Source: Haemophilus parainfluenzae (GTDB lineage Bacteria > Pseudomonadota > Gammaproteobacteria > Enterobacterales > Pasteurellaceae). From it: a DNA stretch of 64,000 nucleotides. Of this stretch, positions 27,099 to 36,365 are shown piece after piece. The notes below the pieces were generated by a model. It worked only from the letters and a program-made list of their open reading frames with translations, was not told the origin of the DNA and did no database searches. Position numbers and translations under genes: made by a program. Numbering within the stretch: the stretch's first letter is position 1; every line of letters starts with the position of its first letter. The stretch is taken from positions 1-64,000 of the forward strand of contig NZ_CP063110.1 in NCBI RefSeq assembly GCF_014931275.1, read 5' to 3'.

Positions 27099-29003
27099 AT
27101 GCTCCCCGAATTCGGATTTCTCTCATTACTCTTTGCCACCACCGCGGCGCTCTTACTTTCCATCGTGCCGCAAATTGGTATTTGGCGAAATAAACCCACT
27201 CTCACTAACACGGCTTGGGGATTAAGTTATTGCTTCGGTATTTTTACGAGCGTTTCCATCGGTATTCTTGCTTACTCTTTTGCGACAGATGACTTCACAT
27301 TGGAATACGTGGCAGCACATTCCAATTCTCAACTACCGACATTTTTCAAAGTCGCCGCCACCTGGGGCGGACATGAAGGCTCAATTTTATTTTGGCTTTT
27401 CACATTAAGTCTTTGGTTAGTGGCTTTTGCCTTTTTCTCTCGCAAAAATGACCGCACTTTTTCTGCACAAACCCTTTCTTTACTCGGCTTAATTTGTCTT
27501 GGGTTTGCTATTTTTATTTTGTTCTACTCCAATCCATTTGGACGTGCGTTTCCTGCCCCTTCGGAAGGACGAGATCTCAATCCAATGCTGCAAGATATTG
27601 GCTTAATTTTCCATCCGCCACTGTTATATGTGGGTTATGTGGGCTTTGCCGTTAACTTTGCCATGTCCATTTCAGCTTTAATCTTTAATCGTTCTGCACA
27701 AGCGATCGCACGTGCTATGCGAGCTTGGGTGCTCGTTTCTTGGTTATTCTTAACCTTAGGGATAGTTCTCGGTGCCTGGTGGGCATATTATGAATTAGGC
27801 TGGGGCGGCTGGTGGTTCTGGGACCCAGTAGAAAACGCCTCTCTTATGCCGTGGTTATTAGGTCTTGCTCTTTTACACAGCTTAATGGTGACTGAAAAAC
27901 AAGGTGCTTTCAGCTATTGGACAACACTCTTCTCCCTACTCGCTTTTGCATTCAGCGTATTAGGCACATTTATTGTCCGTTCAGGTGCATTAACCTCTGT
28001 TCATGCTTTTGCTTTAGATAGCTCCCGTGGTTATGTATTATTGCTCATTTTCTTCTTACTAACTGTTGGTTCACTTAGCTTATTTGCCCTACGCACAAAT
28101 AACAATGAAAGTGCGGTCAAATTCCCGCTCATTTCTAAAACAGGGGCAATTTTAGGCTTAAATATCGTATTGACCGTTGCCACCGTCAGTACCTTCTTAG
28201 GCACCTTCTATCCAATGCTTTTCCAAGCCATGAGTTGGGGAAGTATTTCCGTAGGCGCGCCTTACTTTAATAGCATTTTCTTGCCATTACTCACTTTAGT
28301 GCTTTTCGCGATGGCGGCGACGCTTTGCTTAGGCTGGTTTCAAGCCGATAAAAAACGCTTTTTCAAACGCTTGTTATTGCTCATTCCAGCAGCAGTGATA
28401 GCTTATGGCATGATTTGGAATGCGCTACAAAATGACAGTGCGTTACGTTTCCATTTCTTCGCTTATGTATTACTCACCCTCGCGATTTGGGTATTATTCG
28501 TCACCTTATGGCAAAACTGGGTAAAAGTAAGACTTGCCTATTTCGGGATGATTCTCGCACACTGCGGCGTAGCTATTGCCTCAATGGGCGCCGTGATGAG
28601 TAGTTACTTTGGCAGTGAATTAGGTGTACGACTCGCGCCACAACAAAGCCAACAATTAGGTCAATTTGAATTCCACTACGATCGTTTTTCCAATGAAATA
28701 GGGCCAAACTTTACCGCCGAAGTCGCTTTCTTTAGCGTGTCAGAACAAGGCAAACCTTACGCTGAAATTGTACCGGAACGCCGCTATTATGATGTTCGCA
28801 CCATGACCATGAGTGAAGTAGGCTTAGATGCAGGCTTTTGGGGCGATTTATATATTGTTATGGGCGATAACTTAGGCAAAGGTGAATTCACATTCCGCTT
28901 ACATTACAAGCCGCTTATTCGCTGGTTATGGCTCGGAGGCATTTTAATGGCACTTGGCGCATTATGTTCAGCCATCAATTTGAAGAGAAAACGTGATGAA
29001 TAA
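27099..29003 (+). CDS. nrfE: CcmF/NrfE family haem lyase subunit
   Basis: 634-residue membrane protein of the CcmF family, which presents haem for covalent attachment to apocytochromes. The tryptophan-rich WWD signature [10 protein letters not shown] is at 234-243 and an earlier WGGHEGS loop is present; about 14 hydrophobic helices. Its position after nrfABCD and before a DsbE and a CcmH-like gene suggests it is the dedicated NrfE that handles the CWTCK haem of NrfA, rather than the general CcmF. The rest of a ccm operon (ccmABCDE) is not here. USS-derived RTF occurs near residue 125. The Shine-Dalgarno sequence is weak. Confidence 0.87.
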   Translation: MLPEFGFLSLLFATTAALLLSIVPQIGIWRNKPTLTNTAWGLSYCFGIFTSVSIGILAYSFATDDFTLEYVAAHSNSQLPTFFKVAATWGGHEGSILFWLFTLSLWLVAFAFFSRKNDRTFSAQTLSLLGLICLGFAIFILFYSNPFGRAFPAPSEGRDLNPMLQDIGLIFHPPLLYVGYVGFAVNFAMSISALIFNRSAQAIARAMRAWVLVSWLFLTLGIVLGAWWAYYELGWGGWWFWDPVENASLMPWLLGLALLHSLMVTEKQGAFSYWTTLFSLLAFAFSVLGTFIVRSGALTSVHAFALDSSRGYVLLLIFFLLTVGSLSLFALRTNNNESAVKFPLISKTGAILGLNIVLTVATVSTFLGTFYPMLFQAMSWGSISVGAPYFNSIFLPLLTLVLFAMAATLCLGWFQADKKRFFKRLLLLIPAAVIAYGMIWNALQNDSALRFHFFAYVLLTLAIWVLFVTLWQNWVKVRLAYFGMILAHCGVAIASMGAVMSSYFGSELGVRLAPQQSQQLGQFEFHYDRFSNEIGPNFTAEVAFFSVSEQGKPYAEIVPERRYYDVRTMTMSEVGLDAGFWGDLYIVMGDNLGKGEFTFRLHYKPLIRWLWLGGILMALGALCSAINLKRKRDE

Positions 29004-29526
29004 AAAGTTTATTTTGTTTTTACCACTGATTTTGTTGTTGAGTATTTGTTTACTGCTTTTTATTGGCTTACACAAAGACCCAAAACAAATTGCCTCCGCG
29101 CTCATTGATAAGCCTGTGCCGGAATTCTATCAAGCGAATTTGCTTGAACCGAGTCAAATTGTCAGCCCGAGAGATTTTCCAAAGAAACCTTTCCTACTCA
29201 ACGTGTGGGGAAGTTGGTGTGGCTATTGCCAACAAGAACACCCTCTTTTGATGGAAATTTCAAAAGAAGTGCCCATTGTTGGAATCGACTATCGTGACAA
29301 ACCTCAAAACGGTATTGCGATGCTCGAACGTATGGGCAATCCGTTCATACTCACTATTGACGATAGCCGTGGTGAATTTGCGATGCAATTAGGCGTAGAT
29401 GGCGCACCAGAAACCTATATTGTCGATGAGCACGGCATGATCCGTTATCGTCATTCAGGCTATATGGATCGAGAAACATGGCTCACTGAGATCAAACCAA
29501 AACTTGATGAATTAACTAAAAAGTAA
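28996..29526 (+). CDS. dsbE: DsbE/CcmG-type thiol:disulfide oxidoreductase
   Basis: Membrane-anchored periplasmic thioredoxin that reduces the haem-binding cysteines of apocytochromes. 176 residues from ATG 28996: an N-terminal anchor helix, active site WCGYC with Cys75 and Cys78, and the DsbE-specific GVDGAPETY with the cis-proline loop. It overlaps nrfE by 8 bases. A second DsbE besides a ccm-operon copy is likely, by analogy with H. influenzae. Confidence 0.9.
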   Translation: MNKKFILFLPLILLLSICLLLFIGLHKDPKQIASALIDKPVPEFYQANLLEPSQIVSPRDFPKKPFLLNVWGSWCGYCQQEHPLLMEISKEVPIVGIDYRDKPQNGIAMLERMGNPFILTIDDSRGEFAMQLGVDGAPETYIVDEHGMIRYRHSGYMDRETWLTEIKPKLDELTKK

Positions 29527-29527
29527 A

Positions 29528-30583
29528 ATGAAAAAATTAACCCGATTTCTGACCGCACTTTTACTGACGTTTACCCTTTTTGCTCACGCAGAAATGGTCG
29601 ACACCTATGCGTTTAAAAACCAAGCCGATCGTACTCGTGCTGTTGAACTGGCAAAATCCTTACGTTGCCCACAATGTCAGAATCAAAACTTAGTTGAGTC
29701 TAATTCGCCGATTGCTTATGACTTACGTATTGAAGTCTATAAAATGGTGGATGAAGGAAAAACGAATCAGCAAATTATCGACACGATGACAGCTCGTTTC
29801 GGTAATTTCGTGAACTATAAGCCACCTTTTCAATGGAATACGGCACTACTCTGGCTATTGCCTATTTTGTTATTAATTGGTGCTTTTGCGTTAATTTTAT
29901 TTTCTACTAAAAAATCAGAAAGCGAGCCAAAACAACTCGCAAATCAACCTCATACTGCCCCTAAAGAAGAAAAAAGTGCGGTCAAATTTGAAACCAAATC
30001 CGCGATTTGGGTCTTTGCAATCTTATTGATTCTTCCTTTAAGTTATTACTTCTCCCTTGATCGTTTTGAGCGTGTTCAACAAGGTGAAAAAGAGATGCTT
30101 GAGCTTGCCAACAAAAAAGCAGATACATCAATGGTGCATCAAAAAGAAGATATGGTGCTCAAAATTCAAAATAAAATTCGAGAAGATGTGAATAACTCTG
30201 AGCTTTGGGCTCAGCTAGGTGATGCCTATATGCAAAATGATGAATTTGATCATGCACTCATCGCCTATAGCAATGCAGAAAAAATTTCAGGCACAACACC
30301 GGCTATTTTAGGCTTAAAAGCAACCGCACTTTATTATCAAGCAGGTCAAAATATCACACCACAAATCCAGCAAATAATGGATGAGGCGTTAAAACAAGAT
30401 AAACATGAAATATCAGTGATAACATTATTGGCGACTGAAGCCTTTAAAAATCATGAAGCTGAAAAAGCCAAAGCTTATTGGCAGCAATTATTAGATTCAG
30501 GTAATGCTGCCGTGGATCGCCGAACTGTCATCCAACGAATCAAAATGATAGACTATTTTGAAAAAGGGCAAGCATCACAATAA
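29528..30583 (+). CDS. nrfF: fused NrfF-NrfG/CcmH haem lyase subunit
   Basis: 351 residues: signal peptide (ending AHA), a CcmH/NrfF domain with the redox motif LRCPQCQNQ (Cys47, Cys50), a transmembrane helix at about 105-125, another near 158-175, then a TPR domain (about 190-350) equivalent to NrfG/CycH. In E. coli nrf the two halves are separate genes, so this is the fused arrangement seen in CcmH. Two uptake signals are in frame: one in the signal peptide (LTALLL) and one encoding KSAVKF. It starts 1 base after dsbE. Confidence 0.9.
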   Translation: MKKLTRFLTALLLTFTLFAHAEMVDTYAFKNQADRTRAVELAKSLRCPQCQNQNLVESNSPIAYDLRIEVYKMVDEGKTNQQIIDTMTARFGNFVNYKPPFQWNTALLWLLPILLLIGAFALILFSTKKSESEPKQLANQPHTAPKEEKSAVKFETKSAIWVFAILLILPLSYYFSLDRFERVQQGEKEMLELANKKADTSMVHQKEDMVLKIQNKIREDVNNSELWAQLGDAYMQNDEFDHALIAYSNAEKISGTTPAILGLKATALYYQAGQNITPQIQQIMDEALKQDKHEISVITLLATEAFKNHEAEKAKAYWQQLLDSGNAAVDRRTVIQRIKMIDYFEKGQASQ

Positions 30584-30586
30584 ATT

Positions 30587-31789
30587 ATGAGTCGCTATTC
30601 AGAAAATATCATTATTGGAGCCGGTGCCGCCGGCTTATTTTGTGCCGCCCAGTTAGGCAAACTGGGCAAACAAGCCACTATTTTTGATAATGGTAAGAAA
30701 ATTGGCCGAAAAATTTTAATGTCTGGCGGTGGATTCTGTAATTTCACCAATATGGAAATTACGTCTGGCCGTTATATCAGCCAGAACAAACACTTCGTCA
30801 AATCCGCCTTAAAACGTTATACACAATGGGATTTTATTGCTTTAGTCGCTGAGTATGGCATTCCTTACCACGAAAAAGAATTAGGTCAGTTATTTTGTGA
30901 TAACGGTGCAGAAGATATTGTGAAGATGCTCGGAACGGAATGTGACAAATACGGTGTTCACATTCAACTACGCAGCGAAGTGAGTGATGTTGAAGCGGTT
31001 GAAAATAACCCTAAAGTACGGTTTAAATTAAAGGTAAATGCGATTGAATGGCAATGCCAGAATTTAATTATCGCCACAGGTGGGCTCTCCATGCCTGGCT
31101 TGGGCGCCTCGCCTTTTGGCTATCAAATTGCAGAACAGTTTGGATTAAATGTGATTCCTCCGCGTGCAAGCCTTGTGCCATTCACATGGCGAGAAAGTGA
31201 CAAATTCTACTCGGCACTCTCTGGCGTTTCATTAGATGTGGCTGCAACGAATCAGCACAAAACCTTTACTCATCAAATGTTATTCACCCATCGTGGTTTA
31301 TCAGGCCCTGCTATTTTACAAATATCCAATTATTGGCAACCGGGTGAGAGCATTCATTTAGATTTATTACCTTATAACGATATTCGTCATCACCTAGATG
31401 AGATGCGTCAATCTTCGCCGAAATTGCAGCTTAAAACCGTATTAAGTCGCTTATTGCCGAAAAAATTAGTCGAACTTTGGTTAGAACAAGGCTTGATTCA
31501 AGATGAAGTGATCGCAAACGTGAGTAAAGTGCGGTTAGAAAAGTTAGAGAATTTAATCCACAACTGGCAATTTATTCCTAATGGTACTGAGGGCTACCGA
31601 ACGGCTGAAGTCACAATGGGGGGCGTTGATACTCATGAGATTTCATCCAAAACCATGGAGGCGACAAAGATTAAAGGTCTCTATTTTATCGGTGAGGTGT
31701 TGGATGTTGTCGGCTGGTTAGGTGGCTACAACTTCCAATGGGCATGGAGTTCTGCAGCCGTTTGTGCGATGGGAATTGCTGAAAGTTAA
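30587..31789 (+). CDS. BaiN/RdsA family NAD(P)/FAD-dependent oxidoreductase
   Basis: 400-residue HI0933-like flavoprotein. An N-terminal dinucleotide-binding motif IIIGAGAAGLFCA is followed by GRKILMSGGGFCNFTN, and the C-terminus has the second FAD motif GLYFIGEVLDVVGWLGGYNFQWAWSSA. The substrate is unknown; relatives have been linked to bile-acid reduction and rRNA maturation, neither of which can be read from the sequence. It starts 3 bases after the nrfFG gene, so it is co-transcribed with the cytochrome maturation genes, as in H. influenzae. Confidence 0.88.
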   Translation: MSRYSENIIIGAGAAGLFCAAQLGKLGKQATIFDNGKKIGRKILMSGGGFCNFTNMEITSGRYISQNKHFVKSALKRYTQWDFIALVAEYGIPYHEKELGQLFCDNGAEDIVKMLGTECDKYGVHIQLRSEVSDVEAVENNPKVRFKLKVNAIEWQCQNLIIATGGLSMPGLGASPFGYQIAEQFGLNVIPPRASLVPFTWRESDKFYSALSGVSLDVAATNQHKTFTHQMLFTHRGLSGPAILQISNYWQPGESIHLDLLPYNDIRHHLDEMRQSSPKLQLKTVLSRLLPKKLVELWLEQGLIQDEVIANVSKVRLEKLENLIHNWQFIPNGTEGYRTAEVTMGGVDTHEISSKTMEATKIKGLYFIGEVLDVVGWLGGYNFQWAWSSAAVCAMGIAES

Positions 31790-31813
31790 GTCCCTCTCTA
31801 CATTTAAAAGACA

Positions 31814-31844
31814 AAAAGCCGATGTTCACGCATCAGCTTTTTTT
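31814..31844 (+). terminator. terminator between the flavoprotein gene and menH
   Basis: AAAAGC.GATG pairs with CATC.GCTTTT (one mismatch bulge), followed by a T run (31837-31844). The genes on either side converge. Confidence 0.7.
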
Positions 31845-31856
31845 GTTGTTTAGGAC

Positions 31857-32600
31857 TTAAGGATTAGCGATTTTTAAAATGATATCTTCAATTTTTTTCG
31901 CAAAACATGTCGAATTTTCTAAATGAGCATTATGTCCAGCATAAGGGATAAGCGTTAAATCAAGTTGATTATCCTCTGCCATTTGACGAAACTTTTGATC
32001 TCGCTCACCGCAAAAATAGAAAAATGGCAGCAAACTTGACCGCACTTTCTCTCGAAAATCAGGCTGTTTGGCAAGGCTAGTTGCTAATAACATCTTACCA
32101 ATATTTTCCCCGAAATTGGCTTTTCGCTTTTCAATTAAGGACTTACGTTGCTGTTCATTTAAATGAGAAAACACAGGCTGTTGATACCAATCTTCTAGCA
32201 CGGTTTCAGGGTTTTCATGGAAAAAACGCTCAGCCCACATTTTGTCATTAACTAAACGGCTTTGTTTTTCTTGCTCAGACTGCAAACCTAAATTCGCCCC
32301 TTCTAAAATCACTGCTTGTAAATTGCCTCTTTGCACTTGAGCATGTAGTGCATAATATTGTGCGATTCGCCCACCAAGTGAATAACCTATAAGGATATAA
32401 GGTTCATCTTTTATGAGACTTTGTATTTGGCTTTCAAGAAATTGAGCCGTTTGCTCAAAATCTTCAACCGCTACAGCTTTATTCTCTCCATGAAACGGTA
32501 AATCGAGAGAGAGACAACGAAAGTGCGGTAGATTTTCGATGACTTTTTGCCAGTCCGATTTTGTACCAAGTAAGCCGTGAAGGAAGATAAGATTGGTCAT
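31857..32600 (-). CDS. menH: SHCHC synthase MenH
   Basis: Alpha/beta hydrolase-fold enzyme of menaquinone biosynthesis, eliminating pyruvate to give 2-succinyl-6-hydroxy-2,4-cyclohexadiene-1-carboxylate. 247 residues from ATG 32600: oxyanion region LHGLLGTKSDW, nucleophile GYSLGG (Ser about 74) and late catalytic His in YAGHNAHLEN. The chosen start follows the family N-terminus; the ribosome binding site is weak. It is separated from menD by a lipoprotein gene. Confidence 0.92.
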   Translation of the reverse strand: MTNLIFLHGLLGTKSDWQKVIENLPHFRCLSLDLPFHGENKAVAVEDFEQTAQFLESQIQSLIKDEPYILIGYSLGGRIAQYYALHAQVQRGNLQAVILEGANLGLQSEQEKQSRLVNDKMWAERFFHENPETVLEDWYQQPVFSHLNEQQRKSLIEKRKANFGENIGKMLLATSLAKQPDFREKVRSSLLPFFYFCGERDQKFRQMAEDNQLDLTLIPYAGHNAHLENSTCFAKKIEDIILKIANP

Positions 32601-32666
32601 GATTTGTACGGAATACATAAAATTTAGGTCAGGTTGGGCCAGACCATATAGTAAAATTCATTAACC

Positions 32667-33164
32667 CTATGGCTTATCAATAATATCCACATCTGAAAAG
32701 GTTTCATTATTTATAACGATATCATTTGGGTCACTGCAACCATCGATCAAACCATATTCACTTGAATTCACAATTTTTCCATCACGGAAATAAAAAATGT
32801 GTTCTTGCCAGCCTGTATAGCCACCATAGCTATTTTTCGCATTCACTCTGGCACAAACAATGTAGTATTTTAAGAAAGCTGCAGGGCTATAAGTTTCTGT
32901 TTCTGCATCATAGCGTCTGCTTGTAATTCGTAAGAATTTTTTTGGTTTACTAAAGCCATCAAGCATTAAAGAATTAGGATCAATTAAAGTACGAGCTAAA
33001 TGCTGGCGAATGGCTTTTTCGTAATTTTTCGGATAGCTACCATAATCCATATTACGCACATCGTTCATGGTGATTTTGGTGCTTTCCTCATAAGCGATAC
33101 AACCCGTTAATAGGCTCGTTACTAATGCAGCAAAAATTGCTTTGTAAGCATGTTTCTTAAGCAT
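32667..33164 (-). CDS. predicted lipoprotein of unknown function
   Basis: 165 residues with a lipoprotein signal (MLKKHAYKAIF...LLTGC, lipobox cysteine near 21) and a soluble domain I do not recognise, containing YEKAIRQHLARTLIDPNSL and KNSYGGYTGWQEH. AGGAG is 6 bases from the ATG at 33164 and touches the earlier ATG at 33170, so the later start is preferred. The segment around LKDP/LIDPNSL followed by ITSRR resembles small outer-membrane lipoproteins, but no function can be assigned. It interrupts menD and menH, and its role in that pathway is doubtful. Confidence 0.85.
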   Translation of the reverse strand: MLKKHAYKAIFAALVTSLLTGCIAYEESTKITMNDVRNMDYGSYPKNYEKAIRQHLARTLIDPNSLMLDGFSKPKKFLRITSRRYDAETETYSPAAFLKYYIVCARVNAKNSYGGYTGWQEHIFYFRDGKIVNSSEYGLIDGCSDPNDIVINNETFSDVDIIDKP

Positions 33165-33218
33165 ACTCATCTCCTTTATTTATAAATGAATGAATTTTAG
33201 TTAGCATAAAGGTGCTAA

Positions 33219-34925
33219 CTACTCCCCTATCACCGCATGACTAATTTGATCAATCAAACGTTTGTAAGTTGCACTGCCATCGCTAGGGTTCGTTTTGATT
33301 TCAATTAAGGTTGCACGGCGACGCGTGTAAGCCTGTTTTAATACCGCACTTAAATCCGCCCAGGTGTAAGGTAAGGCGTATTTCAAGCCAAACATATTCG
33401 CAATTTGTGAGAAATCACCATTATGTGGCAAGCGATAGAATTGTTCTTTTACCTCTTCATCAACCGGCAACATATCAAAGATCGCACCACCATTATTATT
33501 GATCACAAAAATAATGGTTGGTTGAGTCACATTCTTAAATAAGGCTAAAGAGTTCAAATCATAAAGCGTGGACGTATCGCCAATCATCGCCACTACAGGT
33601 TGATTCGAACCAATACCAATACCCGCAGCGGTTGCTAATAAACCGTCAATTCCGCTTGCACCACGGTTGGTGAAAATTGGATAACCTTCTGGCAATTTCG
33701 TTAATGCATCAACCAAGCGCACAAAAAGGCTATTTCCTAAGAACAAAATACCGTTGTAAGGTAAAACACGCTCAATATGATGTGCTAATGAGGCTTCATT
33801 AAGATTGCCACCAACTTGTTGTTCGATAAAGGTTGCACAGAATTTTGAAAGCGCAAGTGGCTCGAGTAACCAAGTTTTTTGACGCAATGGCGGATGTGCA
33901 CGCAACCAATGATGTGCTTTGGCGTTAAAGCGAGTTTGCGTATGGTGATTTGGATCAACTGCATTTTGACTTTGCTCCACCACCCAAAATTCGCCTTGGA
34001 ACTCCGCTAAGAATTGGTTAATACGTTTACTGATAAAACGAGAACCAAATTGAATCACGATATCAGCTTGAAGTAATTTTTGCTTCACGGTTTGGTTTGC
34101 TAGCCAAATATCCGCATAAGGCATGAGCGGTTCAACACCGGATTGAATATCCGTCAGCAAAATCCACCCCATGGTATTTGCCCATGAATTAATACCCATT
34201 GCTTGTTCTGGGGTTAATTGCCCTGCGACAATCACACCACGTTTCGTACGCCAGCTATCCCAATTCTCGTGCATAAGCACTTCTTGTTGTAGAAGTTGAT
34301 GATCAACCCAATTTTTAGGCTGGCTTAACCAACGTTGAATTGGCATTAACCACGGATGGCTGTCAATTTCTTGTTCTTGCGCATTATAAAGTGGCTCAGC
34401 AAAAGGCACATTGATATGCACCACGCCTGGTTGTTGTTTTTGTTTATAGCAAGCTTGCTCTAACGTAGAAATTAACCATTTCGCCGCATAATCTACTTGA
34501 GGTTTCGGTAGATTTACGCTTGCTACTGGATAATCTGCAAACATATTTTGTTGCACGATCGCTTGATTCGCACCACATTCCCATAATTCAGGTGGACGAT
34601 CAGCGGTAAGAATAATTAAATTCACGCCTGTTTGGCGAGCTTCAATAATCGCGGGATATAAATTTGCAGCAGCAGTCCCTGAAGTTACAATCACGGCAAC
34701 AGGTGCTTGCGTAGATTTCGCAATCCCCAAGGCAAAAAAGCCTAATCCACGTTCATCAAAATGACTATGACACGTTGCTCGAGAGGCATTTTGTAAACGC
34801 ACAGCTTCTAGCGTTAAAGGTGTTGATCGTGAACCAGGCGCAATACAAAAGTGACTGACCCCTTGGCGAACCAAGGTTTCTAAGATCACCTTTGACCAAC
34901 AACGATTAAATACGCTTACAGACAT
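33219..34925 (-). CDS. menD: SEPHCHC synthase MenD
   Basis: Thiamine-diphosphate enzyme joining isochorismate and 2-oxoglutarate in menaquinone biosynthesis. 568 residues; N-terminal domain CIAPGSRSTPLTLEA with catalytic Glu region (HFDERGLGFFALG), SGTAAANLYPAIIEA, and the C-terminal cofactor motif GDTSTLYDLNSL...NNNGG. It begins 5 bases after menF. Menaquinone made here is the expected electron carrier for the Nrf system. Confidence 0.96.
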   Translation of the reverse strand: MSVSVFNRCWSKVILETLVRQGVSHFCIAPGSRSTPLTLEAVRLQNASRATCHSHFDERGLGFFALGIAKSTQAPVAVIVTSGTAAANLYPAIIEARQTGVNLIILTADRPPELWECGANQAIVQQNMFADYPVASVNLPKPQVDYAAKWLISTLEQACYKQKQQPGVVHINVPFAEPLYNAQEQEIDSHPWLMPIQRWLSQPKNWVDHQLLQQEVLMHENWDSWRTKRGVIVAGQLTPEQAMGINSWANTMGWILLTDIQSGVEPLMPYADIWLANQTVKQKLLQADIVIQFGSRFISKRINQFLAEFQGEFWVVEQSQNAVDPNHHTQTRFNAKAHHWLRAHPPLRQKTWLLEPLALSKFCATFIEQQVGGNLNEASLAHHIERVLPYNGILFLGNSLFVRLVDALTKLPEGYPIFTNRGASGIDGLLATAAGIGIGSNQPVVAMIGDTSTLYDLNSLALFKNVTQPTIIFVINNNGGAIFDMLPVDEEVKEQFYRLPHNGDFSQIANMFGLKYALPYTWADLSAVLKQAYTRRRATLIEIKTNPSDGSATYKRLIDQISHAVIGE

Positions 34926-34930
34926 TCTTC

Positions 34931-36211
34931 TTATTCTCCGTTATTCTCTGCAAACAGGGAAATGAGCCCTGCCGCTTTACGTTCAATTTCCAACCACTCT
35001 TCTACAGGTTGTGAGCCTTCTACAATACCGGCTCCAGCAAATACACGCACTTGATTTTCTCCAATAAAAGCCGAACGAATGGTGACACAAAATTCCGAGA
35101 GATTTTGGGTCATCAAGCCTAACGTTCCGGCATACCAACGACGATCAAAAGTTTCAATTTCAGCCAAGGCTTTCTTCGCTTGTTGTTGCGGTAAGCCTGA
35201 CACTGCAGCCGTTGGATGGATCGCTTTCAGCAAATCGGCATCCGTACAAAGTGCGGTCAATTTTGCCTGCATTTTTCGAATCAAATGTTGCACTTTTCGT
35301 AATGGCTTTAATGCGACATCATCAACGGTAATTTGTTCCACTAAGTGACTGATATTTTGTGAAATATCCTCAACCACCAACCAGTTTTCATTGAGGTTTT
35401 TTTCATCATTTAACAGCCAATTTGCTCGTTCATCATTTTCAAGTGGATTATCGCTAACAGGTGCGGTACCCGCAAGGGCTTCTGTAAATAACAGACGATT
35501 ATCTCGTGCAAATAAGCGTTCTGGCGTCGAACCCACAAAACAGTTTTGGGCGTTATCTGCCCATAGAAAATGGTAACAACCGCTATTTCTGGCTTGGCTT
35601 GCAGCAAGAAAATCTTTTCCGTTTAATTCGCCATGAATGCGAAACACCGTTTCATTTGCTAAGACAAGCTTGGTTAATTCCCCTTGTCGAATTCGAGTGA
35701 GCGCTTGATTGACCCAATCACACCACGTGTCTTGATTCGCTTTTGGCGCTACACTTTCGATGGTTAATTGATTGAGCGGTAAAAGTGCGGTCATTTTTTT
35801 AAATGAATTCAACATCACTTTTGCTGAATCAAGCTCATTTGTTTCAACAAAAACTGAAACTACGGTCTCACCATTTTGCTGTTCAATTAAAACTTGCGGC
35901 AAAATAAACTGACTTTCACCTTGGAACTGTAAACCGCCCACTAAAGGAAAATCATGCTCTTGAATAAATTGCTGTGCCAAATTCACATCTGAAAATGACC
36001 GCACTTTACCCACGGCAGCGACGGTTTTAGCTTCATCACGAAAACGCAAATAAAATTGCGGATAGACTGACTGCCCTTTCATCCACGCCAAAAGATCAAC
36101 ATCCGATTCCACCTTCGTTTGAAGATGTACAATAGATGCTTGCGGATCCGTTGTCGCCAAAGCGTCAAATTGGCGAATTAGCGCAGATTTAGCTTGTTCT
36201 AAAGGGCCCAT
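34931..36211 (-). CDS. menF: isochorismate synthase MenF
   Basis: Chorismate-binding enzyme committing chorismate to menaquinone. 426 residues from ATG 36211 (MGPLEQAKSALIRQF): conserved LVLANETVFR, STPERLFARDNR, TEALAGTAP, HPTAAVSGLPQ and FAGAGIVEGSQP. A 20-residue upstream extension with a hydrophobic stretch is possible but contains an uptake signal and looks like leader DNA. No strong Shine-Dalgarno precedes either start, so the start is uncertain. First gene of menF-menD. Confidence 0.92.
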   Translation of the reverse strand: MGPLEQAKSALIRQFDALATTDPQASIVHLQTKVESDVDLLAWMKGQSVYPQFYLRFRDEAKTVAAVGKVRSFSDVNLAQQFIQEHDFPLVGGLQFQGESQFILPQVLIEQQNGETVVSVFVETNELDSAKVMLNSFKKMTALLPLNQLTIESVAPKANQDTWCDWVNQALTRIRQGELTKLVLANETVFRIHGELNGKDFLAASQARNSGCYHFLWADNAQNCFVGSTPERLFARDNRLLFTEALAGTAPVSDNPLENDERANWLLNDEKNLNENWLVVEDISQNISHLVEQITVDDVALKPLRKVQHLIRKMQAKLTALCTDADLLKAIHPTAAVSGLPQQQAKKALAEIETFDRRWYAGTLGLMTQNLSEFCVTIRSAFIGENQVRVFAGAGIVEGSQPVEEWLEIERKAAGLISLFAENNGE

Positions 36212-36365
36212 GAAAAATAATAAAATACACAAAAAATTAGCCCATATTCTACCGCACTTTAATACATTCAAAAAATTTTTTTATTAAATCTTTTCAAGAT
36301 AAGAATTTAAGCGTAAATTAGACGTAATTTTTGAATGAAAATCTAATTATCATAGGATGTTATTA

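Noticed and set aside
32601..32666. Extra short gene between menH and the lipoprotein gene
   Set aside because: No start with a ribosome binding site and no conserved reading frame; it appears to be leader sequence only.
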